A stretch of 41,589 nt of DNA from Streptomyces sp. MBT65 (GCF_016612545.1 NZ_JAENRY010000085.1:8987-50575), one strand, 5' to 3'. Positions 16,062 through 24,762 are shown, numbered from the stretch's first letter. The notes: generated from the letters alone by a model not told the origin. Numbers and translations: made by a program.

Positions 16062-17686
16062 CTGTTCTCCGCCGCCGTCGCCGACTCCCCGTGCTCCTGT
16101 TCACGGCCGGCCTCCGCCACCGTCCGCTCGGGCTTGTCCGCGGTACGCCGGCCCGGCAGTACCGCGAGGACGATCATCGTGCCGGCGGCCATGATGATCC
16201 CGCCGACGAGGCTGGTCTGTGCGACACCGTGGGCGAAGGCCTCGTGTACGGCGTCCACCAGGGCCTGTGCCTGCTGCGGTCCGGCGGACGGTGTCTTCGC
16301 GATCTGCTGGGCGACCGCGAGTCCGCCGCCGACCGAGTCCTTGGCGGTGTCCAGCGCGGCGGCGGGCAGCTGGCCGCCGACCAGGTCGGTCAGCCGGTCC
16401 TTGTAGGTGGTGCCCAGCAGCGAGCCGAGGATGGCGATGCCGAGGGAGCCGCCCAGCTCCAGCGCGGTGTCGTTGGCGCCGCCGCCGACGCCCAGCTCGC
16501 TCTCCGGGAAGGAGCCCATGATCGTGTCCGTGGCCGGGGAGACGCTCAGCCCGATCGCGAAGCCCAGCAGCAGCATCGTCGGCAGGAAGGCGCCGTAGCC
16601 AGAGGTCTTGTCGACCTGGGTGAGCAGCAGGACGCCCACGGTGCCGAGCACCATGCCGGTCACCACCATCGGCTTCATGCCCAGCTTGGGGGTCAGCCGC
16701 CCGGTGACCGCGGCGCCGGCGAACACGGCACCGGCCAGCGGCAGCAGTCGTACGCCCGTCTCCAGCGCGTTGTAGCCGAGGACGAACTGCAGGAACTGCG
16801 TGGCGTAGTAGATCGCGCCGAAGGTGCCGAAGAAGAAGAACAGGACCGCCGTCATCGAGCCGCTGAAGGGACGGTGGGCGAACTTGCGGACGTCGAGCAT
16901 GGGGTGCGGGTGGCGCAGCTCCCAGGCCACGAAGGCGGGCAGTCCGACGGCGGCGACGACGGCCGCGGTGACCGGACCGGCGCCCCAGCCGAAGTGCGGG
17001 CCCTCGATGATCGCGTAGACCAGGCTGCCGACCGAGACGATCGAGAGCAGACCGCCCACGTAGTCGATGCGGTCCGTCGTGGCCGCCTTGGACGGCGGTA
17101 CGAGGACCAGGGCGCCGACCACCGCGACGAGGGCGATGGGGACGTTGATCAGGAACGTGGAGCCCCAGGCGTGGTCCTCGAGGAGCCAGCCCGCGACCAG
17201 CGGGCCGACGGCGATGGCCAGGCCCGAGGTCGCGGTCCAGGCCGTGATGGCCCGCGCCCGCTCGCGCCTCGGGAAGATCGCGACCAGCAGGGACAGCGTG
17301 GCCGGCATGACCACGGCCGCGCCCACCCCCATCACCGCGCGGGCGGTGATGACCAGTCCCGTCTCGTGCACCAGGCTGCCCATCACCGATCCGCCGGCGA
17401 AGATCACCAGTCCGGTGACGAGTGCGCCGCGACGGCTGTACTTGTCGCCGATCGAGCCCAGCACGAGCATCAGAGCGGCGTACGGGACGGTGTAGCCGTC
17501 GATCACCCACTGGAGATCGCTGCTGCTCAGGCCCAGGTCCGTGGTCATGTCGGGGGCGGCCACGATCAGCGAGGTGTTCGCCATGACCACGATCAGCAGG
17601 CTCAGGCAGAGCACGATCAGGGCGGACCAGCGCCGTGCGTACGGCCCGGTCATCTTGTCGACGGGTGTGGTGGCGAAGAGCGGCAT
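16028..17686 (-). CDS. DHA2-type (EmrB/QacA) MFS drug exporter
   Basis: 552-residue proton-driven exporter with 14 predicted membrane segments. MFS motifs include LQWVIDGYTVPYAALMLVLG, GSIGDKYSRRGAL (motif A) and the motif C region TSGLAIAVGPLVAGWLLEDH. The ribosome site AGGAG lies six bases before ATG 17686. The last 35-40 residues (AEAGREQEHGESATAAENSR) are a charged tail with internal repetition. The same repeat continues past the TAG at 16028-16030: the next in-frame codons read EAGRDNGHAAPTG, and the frame stays open to about 15551. It is divergent from a TetR regulator, the usual arrangement for an inducible efflux pump. The substrate is unknown. Confidence 0.94.
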   Translation of the reverse strand: MPLFATTPVDKMTGPYARRWSALIVLCLSLLIVVMANTSLIVAAPDMTTDLGLSSSDLQWVIDGYTVPYAALMLVLGSIGDKYSRRGALVTGLVIFAGGSVMGSLVHETGLVITARAVMGVGAAVVMPATLSLLVAIFPRRERARAITAWTATSGLAIAVGPLVAGWLLEDHAWGSTFLINVPIALVAVVGALVLVPPSKAATTDRIDYVGGLLSIVSVGSLVYAIIEGPHFGWGAGPVTAAVVAAVGLPAFVAWELRHPHPMLDVRKFAHRPFSGSMTAVLFFFFGTFGAIYYATQFLQFVLGYNALETGVRLLPLAGAVFAGAAVTGRLTPKLGMKPMVVTGMVLGTVGVLLLTQVDKTSGYGAFLPTMLLLGFAIGLSVSPATDTIMGSFPESELGVGGGANDTALELGGSLGIAILGSLLGTTYKDRLTDLVGGQLPAAALDTAKDSVGGGLAVAQQIAKTPSAGPQQAQALVDAVHEAFAHGVAQTSLVGGIIMAAGTMIVLAVLPGRRTADKPERTVAEAGREQEHGESATAAENSREQQHAEPKA

Positions 17687-17709
17687 CGCAAGCTCCTAGG
17701 AGGACATTA

Positions 17710-17754
17710 ATTGCTCACTGATGTGCAGGCTAGTTTATTGCCCATTGGTGTGCA
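17710..17754. promoter_or_regulatory. Two 18-bp operator-like repeats between exporter and TetR
   Basis: ATTGCTCACTGATGTGCA (17710-17727) and ATTGCCCATTGGTGTGCA (17737-17754) are direct repeats 27 bp apart with three mismatches. Each is partly palindromic (TTGC...GCAA in the second). They sit between the two divergent starts and fit a TetR operator that would block both promoters. Confidence 0.65.
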
Positions 17755-17794
17755 ACTATGCCGGAACGGACCAGCCGTACCAGGAGGTGTCGAG

Positions 17795-18406
17795 GTGACC
17801 GGCCGCAGCAGCGCCAAGGCGCGCGCCACCCGCGCCCGCATCCTGGAAACGGCCCGGCGGGAACTGGGCCGCGACCCCGACAGCAGCCTCGGTGACATCG
17901 CGCAGGCGGCGGGCCTGGCCCGGCGCACCCTCTACGGCCACTTCGCCGGGCGGGCCGCACTCGTCCACGGCCTCGCGGCGGACGCCGGGGACGCGGTACG
18001 GCGGGCGAGTGCCGCCGGCCGGGCGCCGACGCCGGACCCGGTGACCGCCCTGGCCCGCTTCGTCCTCACGCTCTGGCCGGTCGGAGACCGTTACCGCATG
18101 CTCATCGCCCTCGCCCACCGCGACCTCGGCCCCGACGCGGTCGACGCACTGCTCGGCCCGGCCCGTGACACGGTCGCCGGGATCCTCGCCCAAGGACAGC
18201 GGCAGGGCGACTTCCACACCACCGTCCCGCCGGTCCCCCTCACCAGGGCCGTGGAGGCACTCCTCCTGTCGCTGCTCGACTGCGTCAACTCCGGCCGCTG
18301 GACCGACGACGGCACCGCCGCCGCCACCGCGGCCCTGATCGCCGCGGGCGTCGGACCCGACCTCGCGGCCACCACGGTTCACCGCCTCCGACCTTCGTCC
18401 CCTTGA
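17795..18406 (+). CDS. TetR family regulator, divergent from exporter
   Basis: 203 residues from the GTG at 17795, chosen because AGGAGG lies seven bases before it; the open frame extends back to 17711, into the operator region. The DNA-binding domain ARATRARILETARRELG through LARRTLYGHFAGRAAL is a standard TetR helix-turn-helix. The ligand domain contains WPVGDRYRMLIALAHRDLG. It is clearly paralogous to the TetR at 19223-19861. It is presumed to repress the MFS exporter and itself through the adjacent repeats. Its stop lies nine bases before the next gene's start, so the LmeA-like gene is probably co-transcribed. Confidence 0.92.
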   Translation: MTGRSSAKARATRARILETARRELGRDPDSSLGDIAQAAGLARRTLYGHFAGRAALVHGLAADAGDAVRRASAAGRAPTPDPVTALARFVLTLWPVGDRYRMLIALAHRDLGPDAVDALLGPARDTVAGILAQGQRQGDFHTTVPPVPLTRAVEALLLSLLDCVNSGRWTDDGTAAATAALIAAGVGPDLAATTVHRLRPSSP

Positions 18407-18415
18407 AGGAGACCC

Positions 18416-19219
18416 ATGCACGCGTACGACCACGCCGACACCGCGTTCCCCGCGGACGGGCACCCGCCCCGGAGGAACCGGCGCCCCGTCGCCGTCGCCG
18501 TCGGCGCACTGATCGCACTGCTCCTCGTGCCCCTCGCGGTCGACCGCTTCGCGAGGGAGCGGGTGGAGTCACGTACGGCCGAGGCGTTCCAGGAGGGCAT
18601 GCGCACCCCGTCGGCGCCGGCGGTCCATGTGCGGGGCTTCCCGGTGCTGACGCAGTTGATGTCCGGCACCCTGCGGCACGTGGACATCACCGCGCACGAC
18701 ATACCGGCGAGCGAGGCCACCGGCCCGCTGCCGGTGTCCGAACTCTCCCTTCGCCTCGCGGAGTTGAGGAAGTCCGACGACGACACGGAGGCGCTGGCCC
18801 GCTCGGCGGAGGCGACCGCCCTGCTGTCCTACCCGGACCTGTCCGACACCCTGGGATGGGAGATCTCCCGGGGCACCCGTCCCGACCAGGTGCGCGCGAG
18901 CGTCCCCTTGCCCACCGGTGACGCCGTCGCCGTGACGGCCACCGTCTCGGTACCGTCTGGCAACCGCATCGCCTTCAAGGACTTCCGGGTCACGGGCGGT
19001 CTGCTGCCCGGGGTGGGAGGAGCGGCTCTCGGCCGGGTCTTCGAGCGGCCGATCCAGCTCCGGAACATCCCTCAGGGCCTGCGCCTGCGGTCCGTCACCT
19101 CGACGGAGAGCGGGCTGGTCGCCCGTCTGACGGGCGAGTCGGTCGCCTTCCGATCCGCCGACGACGCGCGGAGCGGCGGGACCTCGCGGAGCAACTCGTC
19201 GTACAGCAAGGGCATTTGA
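18416..19219 (+). CDS. LmeA-like phospholipid-binding protein (DUF2993)
   Basis: 267 residues. A basic stretch and one N-terminal membrane anchor (VAVAVGALIALLLVPLAV, about 25-42) precede an extracytoplasmic beta-rich DUF2993 domain. Typical stretches are VRGFPVLTQLMSGTLRHVDI, FKDFRVTGGLLPGVGG, and the ending RNIPQGLRLRSVTSTESGLV. In mycobacteria LmeA binds phospholipid and supports lipomannan elongation and envelope maintenance. The function here is inferred from that family. AAGGAG lies six bases before ATG 18416. It follows the TetR gene and converges with the second TetR, with three bases between the stops. Confidence 0.87.
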   Translation: MHAYDHADTAFPADGHPPRRNRRPVAVAVGALIALLLVPLAVDRFARERVESRTAEAFQEGMRTPSAPAVHVRGFPVLTQLMSGTLRHVDITAHDIPASEATGPLPVSELSLRLAELRKSDDDTEALARSAEATALLSYPDLSDTLGWEISRGTRPDQVRASVPLPTGDAVAVTATVSVPSGNRIAFKDFRVTGGLLPGVGGAALGRVFERPIQLRNIPQGLRLRSVTSTESGLVARLTGESVAFRSADDARSGGTSRSNSSYSKGI

Positions 19220-19222
19220 CCG

Positions 19223-19861
19223 TCAGTCCGCCGCGGGCGCGACCTCGTCCACGACGACCCGTGCCTGCTTCTCCGGCACCCCGGCCGCGATGAGCGAGGC
19301 GACCGCCGCCCGGGTCCCGTCGTCCTCCAGTTCCCCGGAGTTGACCTCTTCGAGCAGGGCGATCGTCATGGCTTCCAGGCCTGCGGACAGCACGGCGGGC
19401 GGCAGTTGGGTGTGGAAGACGCCGTCGCGCTGTCCGCGGTCCAGGATGGTGGTGGCCGCGCGGCGGGCCGGGGCCAGGATCTCCGTGACGCGCTCCTGGC
19501 CGAGGTCACGGCGGGCCAGCGCCAGGAGGAGCCGATAGCGGTCCCCCACGGTCCACATCGACAGCACGAAACGCGCGAACGACCGGTCGGCCGACTCGGC
19601 CCCCGGACCGGACGGCGCCGGGTCGGCGGACAGCACGCCCCGCAGGGCCTCCGACGCCTCCTCGGCCAGCGCCTCCAGCAGCGCCTCCCGGCCGGGGAAG
19701 TGCCCGAACAGGGTGCGTCGTACGACACCGGACGCGCGCGCCAGTTCCTCCAGGGTGATGTCCGGGTTCCGGCCGAGTTCCCGGCGGGCGGTGGCCAGGA
19801 TGCGTTCCCGGTTGGAGCGCGCGTTGCTTCGCTGGGGGACACGGGCCGGGGGCTTGGTCAC
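19223..19861 (-). CDS. TetR family regulator, paralogue of the exporter regulator
   Basis: 212 residues from the GTG at 19861, preceded by GAGG at six bases. The helix-turn-helix (RERILATARRELGRNPDITL, VVRRTLFGHFPGREALLEAL) and ligand domain (WTVGDRYRLLLALARRDLG, GVFHTQLPP, LLEEVNSG) match the TetR at 17795-18406 along nearly the whole length. The pair therefore looks like a duplication or two members of one subfamily. No exporter gene lies beside this copy, so its target is unknown; it could cross-regulate the MFS pump. Confidence 0.9.
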   Translation of the reverse strand: MTKPPARVPQRSNARSNRERILATARRELGRNPDITLEELARASGVVRRTLFGHFPGREALLEALAEEASEALRGVLSADPAPSGPGAESADRSFARFVLSMWTVGDRYRLLLALARRDLGQERVTEILAPARRAATTILDRGQRDGVFHTQLPPAVLSAGLEAMTIALLEEVNSGELEDDGTRAAVASLIAAGVPEKQARVVVDEVAPAAD

Positions 19862-19984
19862 GGACAACCTCGGTGAAGTGCGGGGACTACGGAGCGGGGG
19901 CGAGCGGTACGTCCAGTCTGGCACGCGCCCTCGGCCCCCTCACGTCACGGCACCGCGGGCGCCGGACGATCTCTCCCCCGTCCG

Positions 19985-20563
19985 TCAGTAGTAGGGGCGC
20001 AGATAACGGTCGAGCCGGGACTGGGCCTTGCTCACGCTCAGCCCGAGCGCGTTGCCCAGCGCCTCGTCCGACACGTCGTCGGCCTGCGCGCCGTAGGCCG
20101 CTTCCTTGCCCACCCGCCCCGCCATGCGCTCTAGCATGGCCACCGCCTTCAGCGCGGCCACCGGCGCCGTGTCCGCGAGCGCGTCGAGCCGCTCCGCCAA
20201 CTGCTCCATCAGCTCGGAGAGTTGCTCCGGCAACGGGACCGTACGGCGTTCGACGGCGCTGATGTGGTCCCACCAGTCCTCGTACGCGTCGGAGGTGTCC
20301 AGATCGTCGAGATCGTGGTCCTCCACCTGGTCCCAGTCGATGGGGTGGCTCTCCCCGCGCCAACCACACGCGCACGAAGCCCTCCAGCCCGCCGCCTCCG
20401 GGCGGCCCAGCCGGCCGTTGTAGGCCCACCACTCACGCGTCTCCAGGCCACAACTGCCGCTGCCCACATCGATGTACACCGACTTCGGCTCACTGCCGTC
20501 GGCGAGGACCGCCCCCACGATGCCCTCGTGGGACTCCCCGAACTCCTCACTCCGCCACGCCAC
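19985..20563 (-). CDS. Conserved hypothetical protein
   Basis: 192 residues, function not recognised. The N-terminus (VAWRSEEFGESHEGIVGAVL) and a CACGWRGESHPIDWDQ motif resemble small Streptomyces proteins of unknown role; the CACGW cysteines could bind metal. Acidic stretches follow (DQVEDHDLDDLDTSDAYEDW). The C-terminus, DEALGNALGLSVSKAQSRLD, looks like a helix-turn-helix or short coiled helix. The GTG at 20563 is used because AAGGGGGAG is just upstream, and because longer frames would run through the terminator at 20591-20622. The sigma factor gene lies upstream on the same strand but is separated by that terminator. Confidence 0.75.
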   Translation of the reverse strand: MAWRSEEFGESHEGIVGAVLADGSEPKSVYIDVGSGSCGLETREWWAYNGRLGRPEAAGWRASCACGWRGESHPIDWDQVEDHDLDDLDTSDAYEDWWDHISAVERRTVPLPEQLSELMEQLAERLDALADTAPVAALKAVAMLERMAGRVGKEAAYGAQADDVSDEALGNALGLSVSKAQSRLDRYLRPYY

Positions 20564-20590
20564 AACTCCCCCTTCCGGCAACCCCGCGAC

Positions 20591-20622
20591 GGCCGGGCCG
20601 GCACCGAGGTGCCGGCCCGGCC
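20591..20622 (-). terminator. Hairpin terminator after the sigma factor gene
   Basis: A 15-bp perfect stem of GGCCGGGCCGGCACC and its complement around a two-base centre. It lies 92 bp after the sigma factor stop and before the next gene on the same strand. Confidence 0.8.
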
Positions 20623-20713
20623 ACAGTACGAGGGTGCCGCGGAACGGACGTCCGGGGAGGGTGAAGTCACCCAACAACCCGGTTCGTTGGACCGGAAGGG
20701 CCGGAGGAGCCCG

Positions 20714-21628
20714 TCAGGCGACCGCGGGGTCGAGCAGCCCCGCGCGCAGGCGGCGGAGCATCCGGCTGATGAGCCGGGACACATGCATCTGGGAGATGCC
20801 CAGTTCCTCGCCGATCTCGGCCTGGGTACGCTCCTCGACGTAGCGCATGTGGATGATCTTCCGCTCGCGCTCGTCCAGTTGGGCGATCAGGGGGGCCAAG
20901 GAGCTGAGGTCGTCGACCAGTTCGAGCCCCGGGTCGTCCGCACCGATGACATCGGCCAGCACGGTCTCGCCCTCGGCGCCCGCGTCGGAGCTGAGTGCCG
21001 CGTCCAGCGAGGAGGAGGTGTAGCCGTTGGACGCCTTGCGGGCCTCGATGACCTCTTCCTCGGTCAGGCACATCAGCTCGGACAGTTCCCGCGTGGTGGG
21101 CGAGCGGCCGAGGCGGGACCGCAGTTCCTCGGTCGCCTTGGCCAGCTCGACCCGGGCCTCCTGCAACCGCCGGGGCACGTGGACGGCCCAACTGGTGTCG
21201 CGGAAGAAGCGCTTGATCTCGCCGACGATGTAGGGGACGGCGAACGACGTGAACTCCACCTGCCGCGAGAGCTCGAACCGGTCGATCGCCTTGATGAGTC
21301 CGATCGTGCCGACCTGGACGATGTCCTCCATCTCGTTGTTGCTGCGGCTGCGGAAGCGCGCGGCCGCGTAGCGCACGAGGGAGAGGTTCATCTCGATCAG
21401 GGTGTTGCGCACGTACTGGAACTCGTGGGTGCCTTCCTCCAGCGAGGTCAGCCGGTCGAAGAACTGGCGCGAGAGCTCCCGCGCGTCCTTCGGGCTCACC
21501 TTCGACGGCTCCGCGATCAGCGGGAGAGGCCCCCCGGCCGTCACCCGCTGCTCTGCCGTGGCGTGTACCTCCACTGCCGTCACGGCTGCCATGTCGCCCA
21601 CCCCATTCGTCGAAGGAACTTCCGTCAT
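20714..21628 (-). CDS. SigB/SigF-type alternative RNA polymerase sigma factor
   Basis: 304-residue sigma-70 family protein of the stress and sporulation group. Region 2 is clear (LSLVRYAAARFRSRSN; DIVQVGTIGLIKAIDRFELS; FTSFAVPYIVGEIKRFFRDT). Region 3 follows (VPRRLQEARVELAKATEELR), then region 4 (LDERERKIIHMRYVEERTQA; IGEELGISQMHVSRLISRML). Region 1 is short, as expected for this group. ATG 21628 is chosen; in-frame starts at 21658 and near 21590 are possible. The phosphatase and RsbW-like kinase genes close by suggest control by partner switching. Whether those particular proteins act on this sigma factor is inference. Confidence 0.93.
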   Translation of the reverse strand: MTEVPSTNGVGDMAAVTAVEVHATAEQRVTAGGPLPLIAEPSKVSPKDARELSRQFFDRLTSLEEGTHEFQYVRNTLIEMNLSLVRYAAARFRSRSNNEMEDIVQVGTIGLIKAIDRFELSRQVEFTSFAVPYIVGEIKRFFRDTSWAVHVPRRLQEARVELAKATEELRSRLGRSPTTRELSELMCLTEEEVIEARKASNGYTSSSLDAALSSDAGAEGETVLADVIGADDPGLELVDDLSSLAPLIAQLDERERKIIHMRYVEERTQAEIGEELGISQMHVSRLISRMLRRLRAGLLDPAVA

Positions 21629-21730
21629 GAGGCCCCTGCCCCGCTTCTCGCGACTCACTCCCCCTGATTCCGAGAAATTCGGGGCGCGCACCTCGTTCCG
21701 CGGAGAAGGACCCGCCGAAGTGCCCGCGGT

Positions 21731-22546
21731 CTACGCGCTCTTGCGGCCGACGCCCGCGTAGACCCAGTACTCGGAGGGGTTTTCCGGGATCTCGTCCGCC
21801 GGGTCCGGGCGCCACAGGGGGACGTAGGTCAGACCGGGTTCGACGAGGTCGAAGCCGTCGAACAGGCCGAGGATCTCGTCGTGGGAACGGGCGGTGACCG
21901 GTGAAGTGGCCTTGGAGCTGTACAGCTTGCCCACGGCCGCCGCGGTATCGGGACGGTCCTGGTTGGTGGCGTGACTCAGGGCGAGCCAACTGCCGTCGGG
22001 CAGCTCGTCGCGGAAGGCGGCGACGATGCCGGCCGGGTCCTCGGCGGGCGTGACGAAGTGCAGGATCGTGATCATCAGTACGGCGACGGGCTGCTCGAAG
22101 TCGATCAACTTCCGTATCTGCGGCGCGGCCAGGACATCGGCCGGTCTGCGGATGTCGCCGTCGACGATGTCCGCGTCCGGGTTGTCGGCGAGGAGAGAGG
22201 TGCTGTGGGCGACGGCCACCGGGTCGTTGTCGACGTAGACCACCCGGGCTCCGGGGCTCGCCGCCTGCGCGACCTCGTGGACGTTGCCCTGGGTCGGGAT
22301 GCCCGAGCCGAGGTCGATGAACTGCCGTACCCCGGAGGCGACCAGGAAGCGGACGGCCCGGCCGAGGAAGTCGCGGTTGGCGCGGGCGAGGGTGCGTACC
22401 TGGGGGTCGATCGCCGTGAACGCGGCCAATGCCTCGCGGTCTATGGCGAAATTGTGTTCACCGCCCAACATCGCGTCGTACATTCGAGCGACGCTCGCTT
22501 TGTGCGGATCGATCCCCTGCGGCAGGCCACCACGGTCCGGCACCAC
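21731..22546 (-). CDS. SAM-dependent methyltransferase, DUF574 family
   Basis: 271 residues. The family start PHKASVARMYDAMLGGEHNF is followed by the nucleotide motif FIDLGSGIPTQGNVHEVAQ, VVYVDNDPVAVAHS, and the late ILHFVTPAEDPAGIV motif. GGGGAG precedes two adjacent GTG codons (22546 and 22543); either could be the start. DUF574 proteins are abundant in Streptomyces, often beside WhiJ/DUF397 regulators, and their substrates are mostly unknown. A second member lies at 25968-26795. It is divergent from the PP2C phosphatase gene. Confidence 0.9.
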   Translation of the reverse strand: MVPDRGGLPQGIDPHKASVARMYDAMLGGEHNFAIDREALAAFTAIDPQVRTLARANRDFLGRAVRFLVASGVRQFIDLGSGIPTQGNVHEVAQAASPGARVVYVDNDPVAVAHSTSLLADNPDADIVDGDIRRPADVLAAPQIRKLIDFEQPVAVLMITILHFVTPAEDPAGIVAAFRDELPDGSWLALSHATNQDRPDTAAAVGKLYSSKATSPVTARSHDEILGLFDGFDLVEPGLTYVPLWRPDPADEIPENPSEYWVYAGVGRKSA

Positions 22547-22748
22547 AACTCCCCTTCGCCCGAAGATCTTTGACACGTCATCATATAGTTGCCGACGAAA
22601 GCACGGCAGACCGCTTGTCCCCACGCCACGCGGCCGGTGCTCCACCCGGAAAGGCACGACCCTGCGGAACCAACCGCGCAGTCACCACGGTGACGCACCC
22701 CCTGCCGGGCCCCCACGCCGCAGGCAGGCCTTCGCCCCCGCCGCGGAC

Positions 22749-24035
22749 GTGATCGGCTCGGAGCTCGACCTGCGGCTGACCGGCAGCCATGTCGTGCACG
22801 CGCTGACGCCCGGGTTCTGCGACGCGGCGTCGGTGTATCTGCTGGAGCGCTGGGTGCTGGAGGAGAACGCGTATCCCGCCGTGGATCCGCCGCAGATCGA
22901 GGCGCGCCGACTGGCGGTGCGGGTGGGCGCCGAGGCGGCGGAGAGCTGGGACGGCATGCTGCCGGTCGGTGAGGTGGTCGTCTTCCCGCGCGAGACCCCG
23001 TACGCACGCGCCCTCGCCTCCGGGCACTCGCAGGTGCTCGACGGGGTGGACAAGCACACCTCCGATCGGCTGCTGGCCTCGGCGGGCGGCGACGCACAGC
23101 GCATAGACGATCTGCTGCACACGGCGTCGTTCCTCGTCGTGCCGCTCCAACTGCGCGGCGCCACCGTCGGGTTCATCGCCTGCACACGCGGCCCGGAGCG
23201 GGATCCGTTCCTGCCCGTCGAGGCCGTGGCAGTGGAGTCGCTGGCGGCCCGGGCCGGGGTGGCCCTGGACAACGCGCGCCGCTACGAACGCGAGCGGCGC
23301 ACCGCGCTGGCCATCCGCAACAGCCTGCTCCCGGACCCGGCCCAGGCCTTCCCCGGCTGCCGTATCGCCCACGGCTATCTCCCGGCCGGCCAGGGCAACA
23401 TCATCGGCGGCGACTGGTTCGACGTCCTGCCCCGCCCCGGCGGCCGGGTCGGTCTGGTCGTCGGCGACGCGATGGGCCACGGCCCCGAGTCCGCCGTGGC
23501 CATGATCCAGTTGCGGACGGCCGTGCGCACCCTGGCCCGGCTCGACATGGAACCGGCCGAACTCATGCGCCGCCTGGACGAGTTGGCCTACGACACCCCG
23601 GGTGCGTCGTTCGCGACCTGCATCTACGCCGAGTGGGACGCCCGGGCGCACACCTGCACCCTGGTCGGCGCCGGCCACCCTCCGCCGCTGCTGCGCGGCC
23701 CGGACGGACCCGCCCTGCCGGTCACGCTCGTCAGTCCGGGACTGCCGCTGGGACTCGGCACGGGCAACTACGAGGCCACGGTGCTGACCATCGACGAACC
23801 GGCTCTGCTCCTGCTGTACAGCGACGGGCTGGTCGAGTCGCGGCACGCCGACATCGACCAGGAGATCGCCGGTCTGGCCCGGGCCCTCGACACGGCCGCC
23901 GCCGAGCCCACCGGGACCGACGACCCGGAAGGGTTCCCCACGTTGTGCGCGCGGCTGCTGCGCGCGCCGTCCGCTGCCCCCGGGGCGGACGACCGCACGC
24001 TGCTGCTGGCCGAGTTGACGCCCGCGACCACCTGA
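22749..24035 (+). CDS. GAF domain PP2C (SpoIIE-type) protein phosphatase
   Basis: 428 residues from an in-frame GTG. A GAF-like sensor domain (about 5-175: LVVPLQLRGATVGFIACTRG) leads into an SpoIIE-type serine phosphatase. The metal-binding motifs are GGDWFDV (220-226) and GDAMGHG (239-245), with GAGHPPPLL, LLYSDGLVESR and a final DDRTLLLAE further on. Such enzymes dephosphorylate anti-anti-sigma factors and so release sigma factors. No ribosome site is evident before the GTG. Similarity to the family may start earlier (QAFAPAAD), but no ATG or GTG exists in that frame. An alternative GTG at 22690 lies in another frame, so the N-terminus is uncertain. Confidence 0.88.
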   Translation: MIGSELDLRLTGSHVVHALTPGFCDAASVYLLERWVLEENAYPAVDPPQIEARRLAVRVGAEAAESWDGMLPVGEVVVFPRETPYARALASGHSQVLDGVDKHTSDRLLASAGGDAQRIDDLLHTASFLVVPLQLRGATVGFIACTRGPERDPFLPVEAVAVESLAARAGVALDNARRYERERRTALAIRNSLLPDPAQAFPGCRIAHGYLPAGQGNIIGGDWFDVLPRPGGRVGLVVGDAMGHGPESAVAMIQLRTAVRTLARLDMEPAELMRRLDELAYDTPGASFATCIYAEWDARAHTCTLVGAGHPPPLLRGPDGPALPVTLVSPGLPLGLGTGNYEATVLTIDEPALLLLYSDGLVESRHADIDQEIAGLARALDTAAAEPTGTDDPEGFPTLCARLLRAPSAAPGADDRTLLLAELTPATT

Positions 24036-24075
24036 ACAGGCCGCGGGCGTCCTCGCCCCCTCCACGTGTCCGGCT

Positions 24076-24522
24076 TCAGCAGCCGGTGGACAGTATCGCC
24101 CACACGGCCTTGCCGCCGGTGAGCGCCGATCTCTCGACCCCCCACGTCTCCGCGATCGCCTGCACGATGAACAGTCCGCGCCCGCTCTCGTCGTCGACGC
24201 ACGGCACACAGCGGGTGAGGTCGCCGCCCGTGTAGTCGTGGTCGTGGACCTCGATGCGCAGACTACGGTCGGTGACGAGCCCGACACCGCACAGGAGCCG
24301 CGCGCTGGGCGTGTGACACACCCCGTTGGTGGCCAACTCGGAGATGAGCAGCACCGCGTCGTCGCGCACCTCCTCGGGCAGGCCCCACTTGGCCAGTTGC
24401 GCACCCATGACGTGCCGGGCGGTCCGGACGCCGGAGCGGTGGGCCGGAAGTTCCAGCCAGTGCGCCAGGTCAGGGCTCGCGACGTCTAAGAGCTGCGGGG
24501 AGGGAGTCGTGTGGGGGGACAC
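24076..24522 (-). CDS. RsbW-like ATP-binding protein (HATPase)
   Basis: 148 residues, the usual length for Streptomyces single-domain GHKL ATPases related to anti-sigma kinases. The N box is in DDAVLLISELATNGVCHTPS, the G1 region is VDDESGRGLFIVQAIAETWG, and a C-terminal GGKAVWAIL follows. The GTG at 24522 with GGAAGG upstream is preferred; the frame opens back to an ATG at 24645, which would cover a likely promoter. It is divergent from the WhiJ-like regulator. It could phosphorylate an anti-anti-sigma factor or bind a sigma factor directly, and the neighbouring phosphatase would oppose it. Confidence 0.9.
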   Translation of the reverse strand: MSPHTTPSPQLLDVASPDLAHWLELPAHRSGVRTARHVMGAQLAKWGLPEEVRDDAVLLISELATNGVCHTPSARLLCGVGLVTDRSLRIEVHDHDYTGGDLTRCVPCVDDESGRGLFIVQAIAETWGVERSALTGGKAVWAILSTGC

Positions 24523-24720
24523 GGTGGTTCGCCTTCCATCGGGGGCGGGCGCAGGCGGGAGACGCACAGCATCAGCAACCGGCCTGCCGGACTTGGGGAG
24601 TTCCGGCGACGGGCCTAGATCGCTCACACAAGTAACTATGCCCATAGCTCAGTTCAAGCTGCAACCGACTCCCTGATAATTTCAGAACGACGGTTTCTGT
24701 CTGGCGGCATCAGCAAGTCG

Positions 24721-24744
24721 CTGTCAGACTAAGGCCGGTGACAG
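24721..24744. promoter_or_regulatory. Inverted repeat before the WhiJ-like gene
   Basis: CTGTCA (24721-24726) and TGACAG (24739-24744) are separated by 12 bp, just before the AGGAGG ribosome site. It could be an autoregulatory site for the helix-turn-helix protein. Support is from symmetry and position only. Confidence 0.35.
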
Positions 24745-24762
24745 TCCCTCAGGAGGTTGGGC

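Noticed and set aside
15305..17710. 801-codon open frame antisense to the exporter
   Set aside because: High GC leaves few stops on the opposite strand. The peptide is compositionally odd and the minus strand encodes a clear MFS protein.
22284..22748. N-terminal extension of the PP2C phosphatase back to 22284
   Set aside because: It would overlap most of the 5' half of the divergent methyltransferase and the shared promoter. The extra residues show no domain.
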